In this document: in pieces, positions 6,247 to 7,736 of the stretch | How positions within the stretch are numbered: the first letter of the stretch is position 1 | How the letters are laid out: each line of letters starts with the position of its first letter | From: Candidatus Auribacterota bacterium | GTDB lineage: Bacteria > Auribacterota > UBA6266 | Assembly: GCA_016933315.1 (NCBI GenBank) | Contig: JAFGBE010000169.1 | Span: forward strand, 1 to 7,736 | Direction of reading: 5' to 3' | Length of the DNA: 7,736 nt | Translations under genes and position numbers: made by a program | Notes under the pieces: generated by a model | What the model was told of the DNA's origin: nothing | What the model saw: the letters and a program-made list of their open reading frames with translations, nothing else | Databases searched by the model: none

Positions 6247-6267
6247 CGAAAATAAATCGAAAGTCAA
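6239..6267 (-). promoter_or_regulatory. Divergent sigma70 promoter toward the 49-codon remnant
   Basis: On the minus strand TTGACT (6262-6267), 17 bases, then TATAAT (6239-6244). It mirrors the plus-strand promoter, and the two -10 boxes overlap within ATTATAAT (6239-6246), so only one polymerase can occupy the site at a time. Transcription would start near 6232. Confidence 0.72.
6245..6262. promoter_or_regulatory. Candidate operator: ATCGAAA direct repeat, 11-bp period
   Basis: ATCGAAA occurs at 6245-6251 and 6256-6262, giving CGAA-N7-CGAA, one helical turn apart. It lies just downstream of the plus-strand -10 and within the spacer of the minus-strand promoter, so one bound protein could shut both. 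The spacing equals that of the alphaproteobacterial LexA box (GTTC-N7-GTTC), though the half-site differs. No Bacillus-type (GAAC-N4-GTTC) or E. coli-type (CTGT-N8-ACAG) LexA box was seen here. Confidence 0.45.
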
Positions 6268-6292
6268 AGTAAATCTTCAAAAGGAGGTGATT

Positions 6293-7736
6293 ATGCTTAC
6301 AAAACGCCAAAATCAAGTATTAAATTATATAAAAAGATACATCTCTAAACATGATTATGCTCCATCTTTAGAAGAGATTAAAAGACATCTCCGTCTTTCT
6401 TCCGTTTCTACTGCGCATTATCATGTCCAGGCTTTACAAAACATGGGATATTTAAAGAAAGAAGATAACCAACCTCGAGCATTAGACGTATTTTCTGAAC
6501 AAAAGTTAGTTCAAATACCATTTCTTGGACAAATTGCTGCAGGCGAACCAATTGAAGCAATGGAAGATAAAGAAAGTATAGCAGTACCTCAAGGTAAAAT
6601 TAAACCAGGCAATAACTATTTTGCTCTACGTGTAACTGGTGAAAGTATGCAAGATGAAAATATTGATGATGGTGATATTATCTTAATTAAAAACCAACAA
6701 ACAGCAGAGAATGGACAAAAAGTTGTAGCATTAATTGATAACGAAAAAGTTACTCTTAAAAAGATTTATAAAGAAAAAAATAAAATACGATTGGAACCAG
6801 CAAATCCTAAATTTAAATCAATATTAGTACCTCCTAAAAACCTTAAAATACAAGGAGTAGTGATTGATGTTATTAAAAATCCTTACAGCAAAACGAATGT
6901 TTCACACATTACAACTTTATCTAAAATCAATGAATTAGAAAATAAAACTTCTAGAACAAAAAATTATCTAAAAGAGTGGATTAATACTATTCAACCTATG
7001 GATTGTGTAAAAGGAATGAAAAAATTACCCGAAAATTCAATTGATTTAGTAGTTACTTCTCCTCCATATGATGGCATAAGAGCATATAATGGATTTAATT
7101 ACGATCTTTCTGCTACGGGTAAAGAAATCCACCGAATATTGAAAGATGGCGGAATTGCTGTAATGGTAATTCAAGATCAAACTAAAAATTTTGGAAAGAC
7201 TCTTACCTCATTTAGAACAATAATTGATTGGTGTGAAAATATTGGATTTAAATTATTTGAATGTGTAATTTATAGAAAGTATGGACCTGAAGGTGCTTGG
7301 TGGAAAACACGATTTAGAATAGATCATGAATATATGCCTATCTTTCTAAAAGGAGAACGACCCCAATATTTTAATAAAGAACCTCTTAAAGTTCCTTCTA
7401 AGCATGGTGGTAAAATAATGACCGGAAGTGGAAGCAGAAGAACTGATGGAAAAACAAATCCTACAGTTACCAGAGCAATAAATCCTATGAAATGCAGAGG
7501 AACTATCTGGGATTACTTAATGGCAGGAGATAAAGATAAATTAAAACAAAAACATCCAGCAGTTTTTCCTGACAAGATACCTTTTGATTTTATTCAATGT
7601 TTTTGTCCCCCTAATGGAATTGTACTAGATCCATTTATGGGATGTGGTTCTACTGCTGTTACTGCTGTACAACTTAATCGTAATTTTATTGGCTTTGAAA
7701 TCAGTCAAGAATACTGTAATTTGGCAAAAGAACGAC
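6293..7736 (+). CDS. LexA-like self-cleaving repressor fused to a beta-class DNA methyltransferase (3' end cut by window edge)
   Basis: The frame is open for 481 codons from ATG 6293 to the right edge, preceded by AAGGAGGTGA (6281-6290). Residues 1-66 are a LexA winged helix (LTKRQNQVLNYIKRYI ... PSLEEIKRHLRLSSVSTAHYHVQALQNMGYL). Residues 72-195 are a LexA S24 domain: cleavage site IAA83-G84EP, catalytic S118 in VTGESM, catalytic K156 in VTLKK, and an end at GVVIDVIKN. A polar linker (about 198-228) joins a methyltransferase that opens WINTIQPMDCVKGMKKLPENS. It has motif IV TSPPYDG (255-261), then HEYMPIFLKGE (345-355), HPAVFPDKIP (421-430) and motif I DPFMGCGST (446-454). Motif IV before motif I marks the beta class; SPPY suggests N4-cytosine, but N6-adenine is possible. 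The enzyme lacks perhaps only its last residues. No internal start or ribosome site precedes the methyltransferase part, so it is a true fusion. Its likely role is a DNA-bound, damage-cleavable methylase or autoregulator; this is inference. The DNA is much more AT-rich than the efflux operon, suggesting transfer. Confidence 0.93.
   Translation, partial: MLTKRQNQVLNYIKRYISKHDYAPSLEEIKRHLRLSSVSTAHYHVQALQNMGYLKKEDNQPRALDVFSEQKLVQIPFLGQIAAGEPIEAMEDKESIAVPQGKIKPGNNYFALRVTGESMQDENIDDGDIILIKNQQTAENGQKVVALIDNEKVTLKKIYKEKNKIRLEPANPKFKSILVPPKNLKIQGVVIDVIKNPYSKTNVSHITTLSKINELENKTSRTKNYLKEWINTIQPMDCVKGMKKLPENSIDLVVTSPPYDGIRAYNGFNYDLSATGKEIHRILKDGGIAVMVIQDQTKNFGKTLTSFRTIIDWCENIGFKLFECVIYRKYGPEGAWWKTRFRIDHEYMPIFLKGERPQYFNKEPLKVPSKHGGKIMTGSGSRRTDGKTNPTVTRAINPMKCRGTIWDYLMAGDKDKLKQKHPAVFPDKIPFDFIQCFCPPNGIVLDPFMGCGSTAVTAVQLNRNFIGFEISQEYCNLAKER

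Larger units (their letters stand above)
6213..6273. repeat. Imperfect inverted repeat framing the divergent promoter
   Basis: TTTACTTGACTT (6213-6224) is the reverse complement of AAGTCAAGTAAA, and AAGTCAAAGTAAA lies at 6261-6273: the same word with one extra A. The inner 7 bp of each arm (TTGACTT/AAGTCAA) are perfect and contain the two -35 boxes. The symmetry is therefore at least partly that of a two-way promoter. Confidence 0.7.

Noticed and set aside
6200..6292. Canonical E. coli- or Bacillus-type LexA box
   Set aside because: Neither CTGT-N8-ACAG nor GAAC-N4-GTTC was found; only the CGAA direct repeat.
6293..6900. Ordinary housekeeping LexA as a separate gene
   Set aside because: There is no stop codon after the S24 domain; every codon from 6293 to 7736 was read and the frame stays open into the methyltransferase.
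6880..6990. Separate methyltransferase gene with its own start
   Set aside because: No ribosome site or suitable ATG is present; the first Met near the domain start (M236) lies inside its conserved opening block.

Overview
This window comes from a bacterium with an outer membrane: it encodes a TolC-type outer-membrane channel and an RND pump. Starts are often TTG, and ribosome sites are strong, mostly GGAGG five bases before the start. I cannot name the lineage with confidence; a Desulfobacterota-, Nitrospirota- or Omnitrophota-like environmental bacterium would fit. The window has two unlike halves. Positions 1 to about 5590 are of medium GC (27 of 60 bases G/C at 4681-4740). From about 5800 rightward the DNA is much more AT-rich (12 of 60 at 6721-6780) and looks like accessory or mobile DNA.

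Left half, minus strand: one tightly packed operon reads right to left as TolC-like channel (4226-5524), RND inner-membrane pump (1171-4239), half-size ChrA-family transporter (666-1184), small cupin (202-519) and an ArsR-family repressor that runs off the left edge (1-205). The first three genes overlap by 14 bp at each junction, and cupin and arsR overlap by 4 bp (ATGA). A good sigma70 promoter (TTGACA-N17-TATATT) precedes tolC, and a perfect 7-2-7 palindrome of ArsR-operator type covers its -10 box. The simplest reading is an inducible toxic-ion or toxic-compound export operon, autoregulated by its last gene. No periplasmic adaptor gene lies next to the pump.

Middle, 5587-6044: no gene is supported. 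There is one strong hairpin, small repeats and a few phrases that look like ends of decayed repeat elements.

Right half: the most interesting item is a continuous open reading frame from 6293 to the right edge (481 codons, incomplete). It encodes a full LexA-like repressor (winged helix, Ala-Gly cleavage site, Ser118/Lys156 protease dyad) fused to a beta-class DNA methyltransferase (TSPPY motif IV, DPFMGCGST motif I). It is driven by a symmetric divergent promoter, TTGACT-N17-TATAAT on both strands with overlapping -10 boxes. The other arm of that promoter reads into a 49-codon remnant (6045-6194) resembling the N-terminus of a large defence or nuclease family. A CGAA-N7-CGAA direct repeat inside the shared promoter is a candidate operator. 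Together these suggest a DNA-damage-responsive, self-regulated methyltransferase that once had a divergent partner gene, and whose remaining partners may lie beyond the right edge.
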